A DNA stretch of 27,092 nucleotides. Source: Rhodospirillaceae bacterium. GTDB lineage: Bacteria > Pseudomonadota > Alphaproteobacteria > UBA8366 > GCA-2717185. The stretch spans positions 1-27,092 of the forward strand of contig JABJJH010000027.1 of assembly GCA_018660965.1 (NCBI GenBank), given 5' to 3'. Both the position numbers and the translations under genes were made by a program. Below are positions 1-7,788 of the stretch, one piece after another. The notes beneath the pieces were generated by a model. That model did not search any database and was not told the origin of the DNA. It worked only from the letters and a program-made list of their open reading frames with translations. Position 1 is the first letter of the stretch. Each line of letters opens with the position of its first letter.

Positions 1-812
1 GTTCGTGCGGAAACACGATGGCGGGTTTCGCGTCGCTCGGCGGCGCGGGCGCCTATATAGGCAAGGTGCGCGACGACCAGTTTGGCGATGTGTTCCGTCA
101 CGATATGAACGCCATCGGCGTTTCTTTCACGACGCCCGCCGCGACGGCGGGACCGGCGACCGGCAATTGTCTGGTGATGGTGACGCCGGACGCGCAGCGG
201 ACCATGAGCACGTTCCTGGGCGCCGCCGCTGATCTGTCCATCGCCGACATTGAAGCCGATGTCATCAAGGCCGCGAAAGTCACGTATCTGGAAGGGTATC
301 TGTTCGACCCGCCCGCAGCCCAACAGGCCTTTGTCGCGGCGGCGGAAATCGCCCATGACGCCGGGCGCAAGGTCGCCATAACCTTGTCGGACAGTTTCTG
401 CGTTGAACGCCATCGGGAAGCGTTCCGGTCGCTGGTCGAAGCCCATATCGATATTCTTTTCGCCAACGAAACGGAAATCTTGTCGCTGTATCAGGTCGAT
501 AAGTTCGATGATGCGCTGCAGGCGGCGCGCGGCCATTGCGAGGTCGCATGTCTGACGCGAAGCGAAAAAGGGTCCGTCGTGCTGTCCGGCGAAGAGGTGC
601 ACGTTGTCGACGCCGAACCGGTCGATTCGGTCATCGACACAACGGGGGCGGGGGATTTGTTCGCCGCCGGGTTCCTGTATGGCTATACCCATGGCCACGG
701 CCTTGCCGATAGCGCGCGGATTGGCGGCGTCGCGGCGGCGGAAGTGATCGGCCATTATGGGGCGCGTCCGGAAACCGACTTGTCCGTTCTCGCCCGAAAC
801 CGGTTGGGGTAA
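1..812 (+). CDS. PfkB-family carbohydrate/nucleoside kinase (adenosine kinase-like), 5' partial
   Basis: The reading frame is already open at base 3 and runs to a TAA at 810-812, so the true start lies left of the window. The first visible residues (SCGNTMAGFASLGG) are the internal N-terminal substrate-site motif of PfkB kinases, which confirms truncation rather than a start at the in-frame ATG at 18. The C-terminal PfkB signature DTTGAGD is at 636-656; its last Asp (654-656) is the expected catalytic base and the Gly-Ala-Gly forms the anion hole for the ATP phosphates. The family phosphorylates sugars or nucleosides in the cytoplasm. The sequence resembles proteins annotated as adenosine kinase in alphaproteobacteria, but the substrate cannot be fixed from sequence. 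The next gene begins 12 nt downstream, so the kinase is probably cotranscribed with the AmpG-like permease and the macro-domain gene. Confidence 0.9.
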   Translation, partial: SCGNTMAGFASLGGAGAYIGKVRDDQFGDVFRHDMNAIGVSFTTPAATAGPATGNCLVMVTPDAQRTMSTFLGAAADLSIADIEADVIKAAKVTYLEGYLFDPPAAQQAFVAAAEIAHDAGRKVAITLSDSFCVERHREAFRSLVEAHIDILFANETEILSLYQVDKFDDALQAARGHCEVACLTRSEKGSVVLSGEEVHVVDAEPVDSVIDTTGAGDLFAAGFLYGYTHGHGLADSARIGGVAAAEVIGHYGARPETDLSVLARNRLG

Positions 813-824
813 ACTGGGCCCGCG

Positions 825-2210
825 ATGCGCCCTAAACGCCCAAAAACGGGAATTTCAGCCGCACAACCGGCGTTTCTGGGCGTCTCGTTTTTGGGCGTCT
901 ATGGCGACCGCAGGGTCGCGTCGCTGTTGTTTTTCGGGTTTTCCAGCGGACTGCCTCTGGCGTTGACCGGGGCGACGTTGGCTGTGTGGCTGACCGAAGC
1001 CGGGGTTGATCTCACCAATATCGGCCTGGTGAGCCTGGTTGGCCTCGCCTATGCGCTGAAATTTCTGTGGTCGCCGTTGGTGGACCGGATGGCGATCCCC
1101 GGTCTGACATCGACGCTGGGGCGACGCCGGGGATGGATGCTGCTGTCCCAACTTTTCGTCGCCGCCGCCGCGCTGGCGATGGCCGCAACCGACCCCGGGG
1201 ATCCGGATACACGGCGCTGGACGATTGTCTGGGCGCTCGCCGTCGCGTTTGGATCGGCGACCCAGGACATCGCCATTGACGCCTATCGCACGGAAATTCT
1301 CGCCGAAAATCAACTTGGCGCCGGGGCCGCGAATCTGGTGTTTGGCTATCGAATCGGCATGTTGGTGTCGGGCGGGGGCGCTTTGATCGTCGCCGATGCG
1401 GCGGGGTGGGCGTGGGCCTATGGGTTGATGGCGGCGTTGATGGCGGTCGGGGTCGGCGCCGTTCTCGTTAATCCCGAACCGGCGGTTCGCAAGACGCCCG
1501 GCCAACAGGCGCTGGAGGCGGCGGGGGTTGCGTGGACCGGACGCCTGTCCGGCGTTCCCGACGGTGTGCGCCGCGCGATGGCGTGGGGATACGGCGCGGT
1601 CTTGTGCCCGTTTCTGGACTTCATGCGGCGCCCGGGATGGGTTGTCGTGTTGCTGTTCGTCGCGTCTTACAAATATGGCGACGCCTTGCTGGGCGTCATG
1701 GCGGGGCCCTTTTATGTTCAAACCGGGTTTTCCCTGACCGAAATCGGCCTCGTCACCAAGGGGTTCGGGTTGGCGATGACGCTGGTCGGCGCGGGTCTGG
1801 GCGGGGTGATGGTGGCGCGCTACGGCGTGTTGAAGGCGTTGCTTATTTGCGGCGTGTTACAGGCGGCGTCCAATCTGGTTTTCGTCGTCCAGGCCTGGGT
1901 CGGGTATTCCATGCCGATGCTGATGGTGACGATCAGCGTGGAGAATCTGACCGGCGGGATGGGAACGACCGCCTTCGTGGCGTATCTGTCCAGCCTGTGC
2001 AATGTCGCCTATACCGCCACGCAATACGCCTTACTGTCGTCGATGACGGCGGCGGCGCGGACGTTTTTCGCATCGGGCGGCGGGTGGCTGGCGGACCGGG
2101 TCGATTGGATTGAATATTTCGCCGTGACCACGCTGGCCGCCGTCCCGGGGTTGGTGCTCTTGTTGTGGATGATACGGTGGTTTCCGGAAACGAGGGAGAC
2201 GGACACATGA
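825..2210 (+). CDS. ampG: AmpG-like MFS permease (muropeptide transporter family)
   Basis: A 461-residue hydrophobic protein with about 12 membrane segments. The first segment follows a short basic cytoplasmic tail and carries FFGFSSGLPLALTG, typical of AmpG. Further AmpG-type motifs are LKFLWSPLVDR and ATQDIAIDAYRTEIL. AmpG proteins are inner-membrane importers of GlcNAc-anhydroMurNAc-peptides for cell-wall recycling; in enterobacteria their substrates also feed the AmpR-ampC induction circuit. No ampR or beta-lactamase gene is nearby, so cell-wall salvage is the likelier role. The start at 825 is chosen as the first ATG after the kinase stop; its ribosome binding site is weak. The stop TGA (2208-2210) overlaps the ATG of the macro-domain gene by four bases, which suggests translational coupling. 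The family is clear; the exact substrate is inferred. Confidence 0.88.
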   Translation: MRPKRPKTGISAAQPAFLGVSFLGVYGDRRVASLLFFGFSSGLPLALTGATLAVWLTEAGVDLTNIGLVSLVGLAYALKFLWSPLVDRMAIPGLTSTLGRRRGWMLLSQLFVAAAALAMAATDPGDPDTRRWTIVWALAVAFGSATQDIAIDAYRTEILAENQLGAGAANLVFGYRIGMLVSGGGALIVADAAGWAWAYGLMAALMAVGVGAVLVNPEPAVRKTPGQQALEAAGVAWTGRLSGVPDGVRRAMAWGYGAVLCPFLDFMRRPGWVVVLLFVASYKYGDALLGVMAGPFYVQTGFSLTEIGLVTKGFGLAMTLVGAGLGGVMVARYGVLKALLICGVLQAASNLVFVVQAWVGYSMPMLMVTISVENLTGGMGTTAFVAYLSSLCNVAYTATQYALLSSMTAAARTFFASGGGWLADRVDWIEYFAVTTLAAVPGLVLLLWMIRWFPETRETDT

Positions 2211-2719
2211 CTCCAAGCATCGTGGACGACGACATTACCGCGCTTGACGTCGACGCTATTGTCAACGCGGCGAACGAATCACTGCTGGGTGGGGGCGGCG
2301 TCGATGGCGCCATTCACCGCGCCGCCGGTCCGGAATTGTTGGCCGAATGCCGGACGCTGGGCGGGTGCCCTACCGGCGAGGCCAAAATCACGCAGGGCTA
2401 TGCGCTCAAGGCGCGCCACGTCATTCATACGGTCGGGCCGGTCTGGCAAGACGGCGGCGCTGGAGAAGACGCGCTGCTGACCAGTTGCTACCGGCGTTCT
2501 CTGGCTGTTGCGGTTGATCATGGCGTGCAAAGCATCGCCTTCCCGGCGATTTCAACGGGGGTCTACCGGTTTCCGTTGGTCCGCGCGGCGGACATCGCGG
2601 TCGGGTCCGTTATCGGCGCCGCTGTGGAACTGGGGTTTGACGGCGCGGTTGTTTTTTGTTGCCTCGGCGTCGATGCAACGGCGGTGTATAGCGCCGCGCT
2701 TGCGCGCCATACGTCCTAA
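2207..2719 (+). CDS. Macro-domain protein, MacroD/YmdB type (ADP-ribosyl or O-acetyl-ADP-ribose hydrolase)
   Basis: A single-domain protein of 170 residues, the usual size for bacterial MacroD proteins. The ribose-binding loop motif IVNAANESLLGGGGVDG lies at residues 18-34, followed by AIHRAAGPELLAEC. The second loop AISTGVYRFP is at about 114-123 and contacts the diphosphate in this family. Characterised members remove O-acetyl-ADP-ribose or deacylate ADP-ribosyl-glutamate or -aspartate in the cytoplasm; E. coli YmdB has also been reported to modulate RNase III. The start at 2207 is preferred to an upstream in-frame GTG at 2165 because GAGGGA lies just before it and the domain begins at once. 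It overlaps the permease stop as ATGA. The stop (2717-2719) overlaps the convergent phoB stop (2716-2718), leaving no room for a terminator. Confidence 0.93.
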   Translation: MTPSIVDDDITALDVDAIVNAANESLLGGGGVDGAIHRAAGPELLAECRTLGGCPTGEAKITQGYALKARHVIHTVGPVWQDGGAGEDALLTSCYRRSLAVAVDHGVQSIAFPAISTGVYRFPLVRAADIAVGSVIGAAVELGFDGAVVFCCLGVDATAVYSAALARHTS

Positions 2720-3408
2720 TCCTCGCTGTCGAGCGCATAGCCGGCCGCGCGCACGGTGCGGATGGGATCGCGTTCACCCGCCGTGTTCAAGGCGCTACGC
2801 AGGCGGCGGATATGAACATCGACGGTTCGGGGTTCGACATAAACGTCGTGGCCCCAGACCATATCGAGCAACTGTTCGCGGCTGTAGACCCGTCCGGGAC
2901 GCTCCATGAAATGCTGCAACAGTCGGAATTCGGTCGGGCTCAGGGCCAAGGTTCGGTCCTTGCGCCGGGCCTTGTGGCGCGCCAAATCCATAACGATGTC
3001 TTCGAAAACGAGGGTTTCCTCGGCGAGCGCGGGACGGCTGCGGCGTAACAGGGCGCGGACCCGCGCAACCAACTCGGCAGGCGAAAACGGTTTGGTGATG
3101 TAATCGTCGGCGCCGCCGTCCAGCCCCCGCAATCGGTCGGTTTCTTCCCCGCGCGCGGTCACCATGATGATCGGCAGCAAGCGTGTGCCGGGGTCTCGCC
3201 GCAGCCGCCGACAGATTTCGATTCCGCTGATTAACGGCAACATCCAGTCCAGAATGACGATGTCCGGCGGCGTTTCAGCCACGCTCAACAGCGCCGCGTC
3301 GCCATCGCGCGCCTCCATGACCGAAAAGCCCTCGGCTTCAAGGTTGTAGCGCATCATGGTGATGATGGCGTCCTCATCCTCGACAATCAGGACGCGCGGG
3401 CTTGTCAT
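2716..3408 (-). CDS. phoB: Phosphate regulon response regulator PhoB
   Basis: An OmpR/PhoB-family response regulator of 230 residues, normal length. The receiver domain occupies about 5-120. The acidic pocket is E10/D11, the phospho-acceptor is D54 in VILDWMLP, the switch residue is T84 and the conserved lysine is K106 (ITKPF). The winged-helix DNA-binding domain spans about 133-228, with the recognition helix at about 194-207 (RTVDVHIRRLRSAL). After phosphorylation by PhoR it binds Pho boxes and activates phosphate-scavenging genes. The likely target in this window is the site at 8929-8968. Its ATG (3406-3408) overlaps the phoU stop, so it is the last gene of the pst-phoU-phoB unit, which implies positive autoregulation. 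Confidence 0.97.
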   Translation of the reverse strand: MTSPRVLIVEDEDAIITMMRYNLEAEGFSVMEARDGDAALLSVAETPPDIVILDWMLPLISGIEICRRLRRDPGTRLLPIIMVTARGEETDRLRGLDGGADDYITKPFSPAELVARVRALLRRSRPALAEETLVFEDIVMDLARHKARRKDRTLALSPTEFRLLQHFMERPGRVYSREQLLDMVWGHDVYVEPRTVDVHIRRLRSALNTAGERDPIRTVRAAGYALDSED

Positions 3409-4151
3409 TCGGAATCCTTCGGCGTGACGGGTTCCAGAACCGTGAAGGCGGCGTCGGCGCCTTTTGGCCGGGCGCCCTCCAGCGTCTCGCCGGTCACGCG
3501 AAAATGAATATTGTCGGCGATATTGGTCGCGATGTCCCCCATGCGTTCAATATTTTTCGCCATGAATAACAAATGCGTGCAAGACGTTATGTTCCGCGGG
3601 TCCTCCATCATGTAGGTCAGAAGTTCCCGGAACAGGCTGTTGTACAGATCGTCAACTTCTTCATCGCGGCGCCAAACATCGACGGCTTTTTCCGCGTCGT
3701 TTTGCAGGTAGGCGTCGAGAACGTCCTTGATGAGACCTTGCGTCATGCGCGCCATATTGGAGAGCCCTGGCGCGGGGACATGAGACATCTGGTTGAGCGC
3801 GATGGACCGCTTGGCGATGTTCTTGGCGTAATCACCAATTCGCTCCAGCCACCCTGACGTCTTTAACGCCGAGAGGACAACGCGCAAATCGTTGGCCATT
3901 GGTTGACGCAGCGCCAGCATGCGCACGACCAGCGCGTTCGCCTCCAATTCCAGGGCGTCGATTTTATCGTCACCGTCGATCACCTGTTGCGCCAATTCGG
4001 AATCCCGGCTGACCACCGCCCGCACGGAATCCGCCAGTTGCGCCTCGGCCAGGCCGCCCATGCGGCTGATCAACGAATTCAGTTCCGTAAGTTCGGTGTC
4101 AAACGATGTGACGATGTGATTTTCGGGGTGACTTTCTGGCTGATTCGGCAT
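3405..4151 (-). CDS. phoU: Phosphate signalling complex protein PhoU
   Basis: A 248-residue all-helical cytoplasmic protein made of two PhoU repeats. Each repeat carries the metal-binding ExxxD-type helix: LERIGDYAKNIAKR at about 102-115 and IERMGDIATNIADNI at about 201-215. PhoU links the PstSCAB transporter to the PhoR kinase and keeps the regulon off when phosphate is plentiful. The start at 4151 is chosen because GAGGGA sits about six bases upstream and because upstream in-frame codons would run into pstB. It lies 28 nt downstream of pstB and overlaps phoB by four bases, so it is cotranscribed with both. A glutamate-rich N-terminal tail (about 1-20) and a charged C-terminal tail (about 222-248) fall outside the repeats. 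Confidence 0.96.
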   Translation of the reverse strand: MPNQPESHPENHIVTSFDTELTELNSLISRMGGLAEAQLADSVRAVVSRDSELAQQVIDGDDKIDALELEANALVVRMLALRQPMANDLRVVLSALKTSGWLERIGDYAKNIAKRSIALNQMSHVPAPGLSNMARMTQGLIKDVLDAYLQNDAEKAVDVWRRDEEVDDLYNSLFRELLTYMMEDPRNITSCTHLLFMAKNIERMGDIATNIADNIHFRVTGETLEGARPKGADAAFTVLEPVTPKDSE

Positions 4152-4179
4152 TGTTTCCCTCGTTGAGCCAATATCGCGT

Positions 4180-4998
4180 TTAACCGATGCGACCGGTAAT
4201 GTAATGCTGGGTTCGTTCATCAGTCGGGTTGGTGAAAATTTTCTCGGTTTCGCCGACTTCCACCATTTTACCAAGATGGAAAAAAGCTGTTCGTTGCGAT
4301 ACACGCGCCGCCTGTTGCATGGAATGCGTGACGATGATGATTGTGAAGCTTTCCCGCAATTCGTCGATTAATTCCTCGATTCGGGCCGTCGCGATGGGGT
4401 CGAGCGCGGAACATGGTTCGTCCATGAGGATGATTTCCGGGTTGATGGCGATGGCGCGGGCGATGCAGAGTCGTTGCTGCTGTCCTCCCGACAATCCCGT
4501 GCCCGGCTCCGCCAACCGGTCCCTCACCTCGTCCCACAGACCCGCCTTTTCAAGGCTTGTCTCCACGATTTCGTCGATGTCCTGTTTGGCCGTGGCGATG
4601 CCGTGAATGCGGGGACCGTAGGCGACGTTGTCGTAAATTGACTTTGGAAACGGGTTCGGTTTTTGAAACACCATGCCGACGCGCGCGCGAAGCAAGACAG
4701 GGTCGAGCGCCGAATCGTAGATGTCCTGGTTATCCAGGGTGATTCGCCCGGCCACGCGGCATCCGTCGATAATGTCGTTCATGCGGTTAAGGCAACGAAG
4801 AAACGTCGATTTGCCACACCCCGACGGTCCGATCAGGGACGTGACCTGGCGTTCGTAAATATCCAAATCGATTTGGAATAACGCTTGTTTGTCGCCATAA
4901 AAGACATCAACCGAACGCGCCGATAATTTCGGGGCATCATTCAATTGTGGCGTTTCCACCGCAATCTCGACCGTTGGCATGGTCTCGGCTACCGCCAT
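4180..4998 (-). CDS. pstB: Phosphate ABC transporter ATP-binding protein PstB
   Basis: A 272-residue ABC ATPase. Walker A is GPSGCGKST (57-65), the Q-loop is Q112 in MVFQKPNPFP (the PKPNPFP stretch is typical of PstB), the signature is LSGGQQQR (169-176), Walker B is IILMDEP with catalytic E194, and the H-loop His is H225 (IVTHSM). It hydrolyses ATP to drive phosphate import through PstC/PstA at the inner membrane. The start at 4998 is preferred because AGGAG lies seven bases upstream, just after the pstA TAG at 5010-5012; an in-frame ATG at 5016 lies inside the pstA end. A non-conserved tail of about 25 residues precedes the ATPase core. phoU follows after 28 nt. Confidence 0.97.
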   Translation of the reverse strand: MAVAETMPTVEIAVETPQLNDAPKLSARSVDVFYGDKQALFQIDLDIYERQVTSLIGPSGCGKSTFLRCLNRMNDIIDGCRVAGRITLDNQDIYDSALDPVLLRARVGMVFQKPNPFPKSIYDNVAYGPRIHGIATAKQDIDEIVETSLEKAGLWDEVRDRLAEPGTGLSGGQQQRLCIARAIAINPEIILMDEPCSALDPIATARIEELIDELRESFTIIIVTHSMQQAARVSQRTAFFHLGKMVEVGETEKIFTNPTDERTQHYITGRIG

Positions 4999-5009
4999 TT
5001 CGTCAACTC

Positions 5010-6320
5010 CTACCATCTCTGTTCGAATTTTTTGCGTAGTAAAATCGCAATCAGGTTCATGCATATCATGAAGCCGAGCAGCACGAGAATGGCGCCTGAC
5101 GTTCGTTCCACGAACGCCCGTTCCGGACTGTCGGCCCATAGATAAATCTGGACCGGTAAGGCGGTCGCCGGATCCATCGGGCTTGACGGAATATCGACAA
5201 TGAAGGCGACCATGCCAATCATTAGCAATGGCGCGGTTTCACCAAGCGCACGGGCCATGCCAAGGATGGCGCCCGTCAGGACGCCCGGCATCGCCAGGGG
5301 AAGGACGTGGTGTGCGACGGTTTGCATTCTGCTGGCGCCGATGCCGATAGCGGCTTCGCGGATCGACGGCGGCACGGCTTTCAACGCGGCGCGCGCGGCG
5401 ATGATGATGGTCGGTAACGTCATCAGCGCCAACACGATGCCGCCGGCCAGTGGCGCGGATCGCGGGACGCCAAAGAGTTGCAGGAATACGGCCAGCCCCA
5501 GCAATCCGAAGACAATCGACGGGACCGCCGCTAAATTATTAATGTTGATTTCGATCAGATCCGTCCACCAGTTCTTCGGCGCGAATTCCTCCAGGTAAAT
5601 CGCCGTCATAACGCCCAGGGGAAACGAAAGCACAAGCGTGACGACAAGCGTCCAGAATGATCCTGCCGCAGCGCCGAAAACGCCGGCAAGTTCCGGTTCC
5701 CGGCTGTCTCCGCCTAGAAAGAAGGCGGTGTTGAATTGTGTCTCGATGCGGTCCTGCGTGGCGAGCTTCGTGATCCAGGCGATTTGGCGGCCCGAGAGCC
5801 GCGTATTGCCGCCGCCGCTGGAAATGCGGTTTTTGACCGTTTGATCGACATCGTCGCTGGCGGTTAACCAGACCGTGCGGCGCCCACCAATCAGGCTGGG
5901 GTCCGCCAACACCATGGCCCGCAGTTCGAATGGCGCCCCGATGCTGAGAAGCTTGTAAAGTTTTCGCTTGTCGCGTCGGGCGGTGACATCGGGGAATAGC
6001 GCGCCGAACGATTTTCGCGCCAGCATGCGATAGTTCGCGCCGGACATCGCTTTTACATCGCGGGTTCCCGTGGGGTCGATGACATCTTGCGCGAAGTTAA
6101 TGTCGAGTCGGATTTTGGTTTGTTCAAACGCCGTGTAGCCCTGCAGGGCAACCGTGACGATTAAAATCGCGAGGAACGACAACGCGATGGTGATCGACAG
6201 CATCCCGTACAAACGGAATCGGCGTTCCGCAGCGTACCGGCGCTTGATTCCCGCGCGCACTTGTTCTTCGATGCCCACTTTGGCTTGGGACATTTTCGAT
6301 ATTGTTGGCGTATCAGTCAT
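5010..6320 (-). CDS. pstA: Phosphate ABC transporter permease PstA (long form with an extra N-terminal domain)
   Basis: A 436-residue inner-membrane permease, well above the roughly 300 residues of the E. coli protein. One membrane helix (about 37-60) is followed by a soluble region (about 65-200) resembling the DUF3333 domain found in alphaproteobacterial PstA proteins. The MetI-type permease core comes next, with membrane segments from about 218 to 430. The EAA loop that docks on PstB is at about 321-346 (REAAIGIGASRMQTVA). The ATG at 6318-6320 overlaps the pstC stop (ATGACTGA) with GGGAG four bases upstream. An upstream in-frame start at 6362 would sit inside pstC and has no such site. It pairs with PstC to form the phosphate channel. 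Confidence 0.95.
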   Translation of the reverse strand: MTDTPTISKMSQAKVGIEEQVRAGIKRRYAAERRFRLYGMLSITIALSFLAILIVTVALQGYTAFEQTKIRLDINFAQDVIDPTGTRDVKAMSGANYRMLARKSFGALFPDVTARRDKRKLYKLLSIGAPFELRAMVLADPSLIGGRRTVWLTASDDVDQTVKNRISSGGGNTRLSGRQIAWITKLATQDRIETQFNTAFFLGGDSREPELAGVFGAAAGSFWTLVVTLVLSFPLGVMTAIYLEEFAPKNWWTDLIEININNLAAVPSIVFGLLGLAVFLQLFGVPRSAPLAGGIVLALMTLPTIIIAARAALKAVPPSIREAAIGIGASRMQTVAHHVLPLAMPGVLTGAILGMARALGETAPLLMIGMVAFIVDIPSSPMDPATALPVQIYLWADSPERAFVERTSGAILVLLGFMICMNLIAILLRKKFEQRW

Positions 6321-7695
6321 ATTGCTCCCGATACTTCCGAACAATGTGGAACGCGAGGACATTCAGGCACAGCGTGATGAGAAATAATAAAAGCCCAAGC
6401 GCGAAAGCCGCCAGGGTTTTCGGGCTGTCGAATTCCTGATCGCCGATCAGCAAGGTGACGATCTGGACGGTGACGGTTGTAACCGCCTGGAAGGGGTTCG
6501 CCGTTAAATTCGCCGCCAGACCCGCCGCCATGACCACAATCATCGTTTCCCCGATGGCGCGCGACGCCGCCAGCAGCAGACTTCCCGCGATGCCGGGTAG
6601 AGCAGCAGGAAGGACGACCTTTTTAATCATTTCCGATTTCGTCGATCCCAATCCGTACGCGCCTTCACGCAAGCTGCGCGGAACGGCGGTGATAACGTCG
6701 TCCGATAACGAGGATACGAAGGGGATGATCATGACGCCCATGACCAGACCGGCGGCAAGCGCGCTTTCGGAGGAAACTTCCAACCCCAGCGCGGCGCCGT
6801 TGTCGCGGATTAACGGCGCGATGGTGAGGGCCGCGAAAAACCCATAGACCACCGTCGGGACGCCCGCGAGTATTTCCAGAAGGGGTTTGGCGATGGCCCG
6901 GAACCCAGGCGCCGCGTATTCGGCCATGTAAATCGCCGATAGCAACCCGATTGGCGCGGCGACGGCCATGGCGATAAAGCTAATCAGCAACGTGCCGACG
7001 AGTAGGGGCAGGACGCCAAACGCGCCCGCCGCGCCGACCTGATCCTCGCGGATGGCCACCTGTGGACTCCATTTCAACCCGAACAAAAAGTCCGTTACCG
7101 GGATTACTTGGAAAAACCGTGTGGCTTCGAACAACAGGGACAAGACGATGCCGATGGTGGTGACGATGGCGACCATTGAACTCAAAACGAGGATCGACGT
7201 CAGGATTGCTTCGACCTTGTTGCGGGCGCGAAAGGATGGCGACACAAAACGCCGGGCCGCCGTCAGGCCCGCGACGCCAAGCGCGAGGACCGCGACAGTG
7301 CGCGCCATCAGACCTGTGTTTTGAAGATTGGCGTACTGGGTCGCGATCCGCTGAAAGGCCGGGTCGATATTCTTACCGCCGAATCTACCGTCCACGATAT
7401 TCCGAATTTCGTTCAGCTTTAACTGAAGCTGTCCTTCGGACAGGTCTCGAGCCTGATCGCCCAGGGCCGTCACGATCATGGCTTCGATAATTTTCGGTTC
7501 AATCAATAGCCACGCGCCGACGATCAAAAGCGCCGGCAGTCCGCACCACAGGGCGACGTAAAATCCATAATAATTCGGGAGTGAATGAAGCTTGTGGGCG
7601 TCGCCCGACACCGAGACAAGCGCCCGCCTGCGGCCAACATGAAATCCTATCGCGGAAATCGCCAACAAGACAGCGAGGAGAATGGGCGTGTTCAT
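6313..7695 (-). CDS. pstC: Phosphate ABC transporter permease PstC (long form)
   Basis: A 460-residue inner-membrane permease, longer than the roughly 320-residue E. coli PstC. The added N-terminal part has two membrane segments (about 4-20 and 43-65), a charged soluble loop (about 66-127) and a third segment (about 130-148). The permease core starts near 163 and ends near 452. The EAA docking loop is at about 343-368 (REGAYGLGSTKSEMIKKV). Such long PstC proteins occur with long PstA in alphaproteobacteria. The ATG at 7693-7695 has no strong ribosome binding site. It is separated from pstS by 93 bp containing a stable hairpin, and it overlaps pstA by eight bases, suggesting coupled translation with pstA. 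Confidence 0.95.
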   Translation of the reverse strand: MNTPILLAVLLAISAIGFHVGRRRALVSVSGDAHKLHSLPNYYGFYVALWCGLPALLIVGAWLLIEPKIIEAMIVTALGDQARDLSEGQLQLKLNEIRNIVDGRFGGKNIDPAFQRIATQYANLQNTGLMARTVAVLALGVAGLTAARRFVSPSFRARNKVEAILTSILVLSSMVAIVTTIGIVLSLLFEATRFFQVIPVTDFLFGLKWSPQVAIREDQVGAAGAFGVLPLLVGTLLISFIAMAVAAPIGLLSAIYMAEYAAPGFRAIAKPLLEILAGVPTVVYGFFAALTIAPLIRDNGAALGLEVSSESALAAGLVMGVMIIPFVSSLSDDVITAVPRSLREGAYGLGSTKSEMIKKVVLPAALPGIAGSLLLAASRAIGETMIVVMAAGLAANLTANPFQAVTTVTVQIVTLLIGDQEFDSPKTLAAFALGLLLFLITLCLNVLAFHIVRKYREQYD

Positions 7696-7749
7696 GGAAT
7701 AAAGGATATCCGCGATGAAGGGGTCTTGGGAAAATTAAAGAATAAACCT

Positions 7750-7774
7750 GGCAGCCGCATTTATCGCGACCGCC
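7750..7774 (-). terminator. Hairpin between pstS and pstC (attenuator or mRNA-stabilising stem)
   Basis: Read on the - strand, the RNA forms a nine-pair stem (GGCGGUCGC with GCGGCUGCC, two G-U pairs) closed by a seven-base loop. It begins 14 nt after the pstS stop. The following - strand sequence is U-rich but interrupted, not a clean U-run, so termination would be partial. In transporter operons such stems commonly allow more binding protein than permease to be made, by partial termination or by blocking 3' decay. The structure is seen in the sequence; the role is inferred. Confidence 0.5.
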
Positions 7775-7788
7775 GGGCTGGATCGAGG

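Noticed and set aside
18..812. Reading the first gene as starting at the ATG at 18
   Set aside because: The frame is open to the left edge and the residues before that Met continue a conserved internal PfkB motif, so the gene is cut by the window edge.
880..905. Short tandem repeat encoding FLGVS-FLGVY at the AmpG N-terminus
   Set aside because: Two copies of about 15 bp with ordinary drift in a hydrophobic helix; no wider repeat.
825..1721. Long reading frame on the - strand opposite the AmpG gene (855-1721), and similar long frames opposite mutS, glnD and murJ
   Set aside because: They are Arg/His/Gln-rich, have no recognisable domain and lie fully inside well-supported genes; high G+C makes such frames common.
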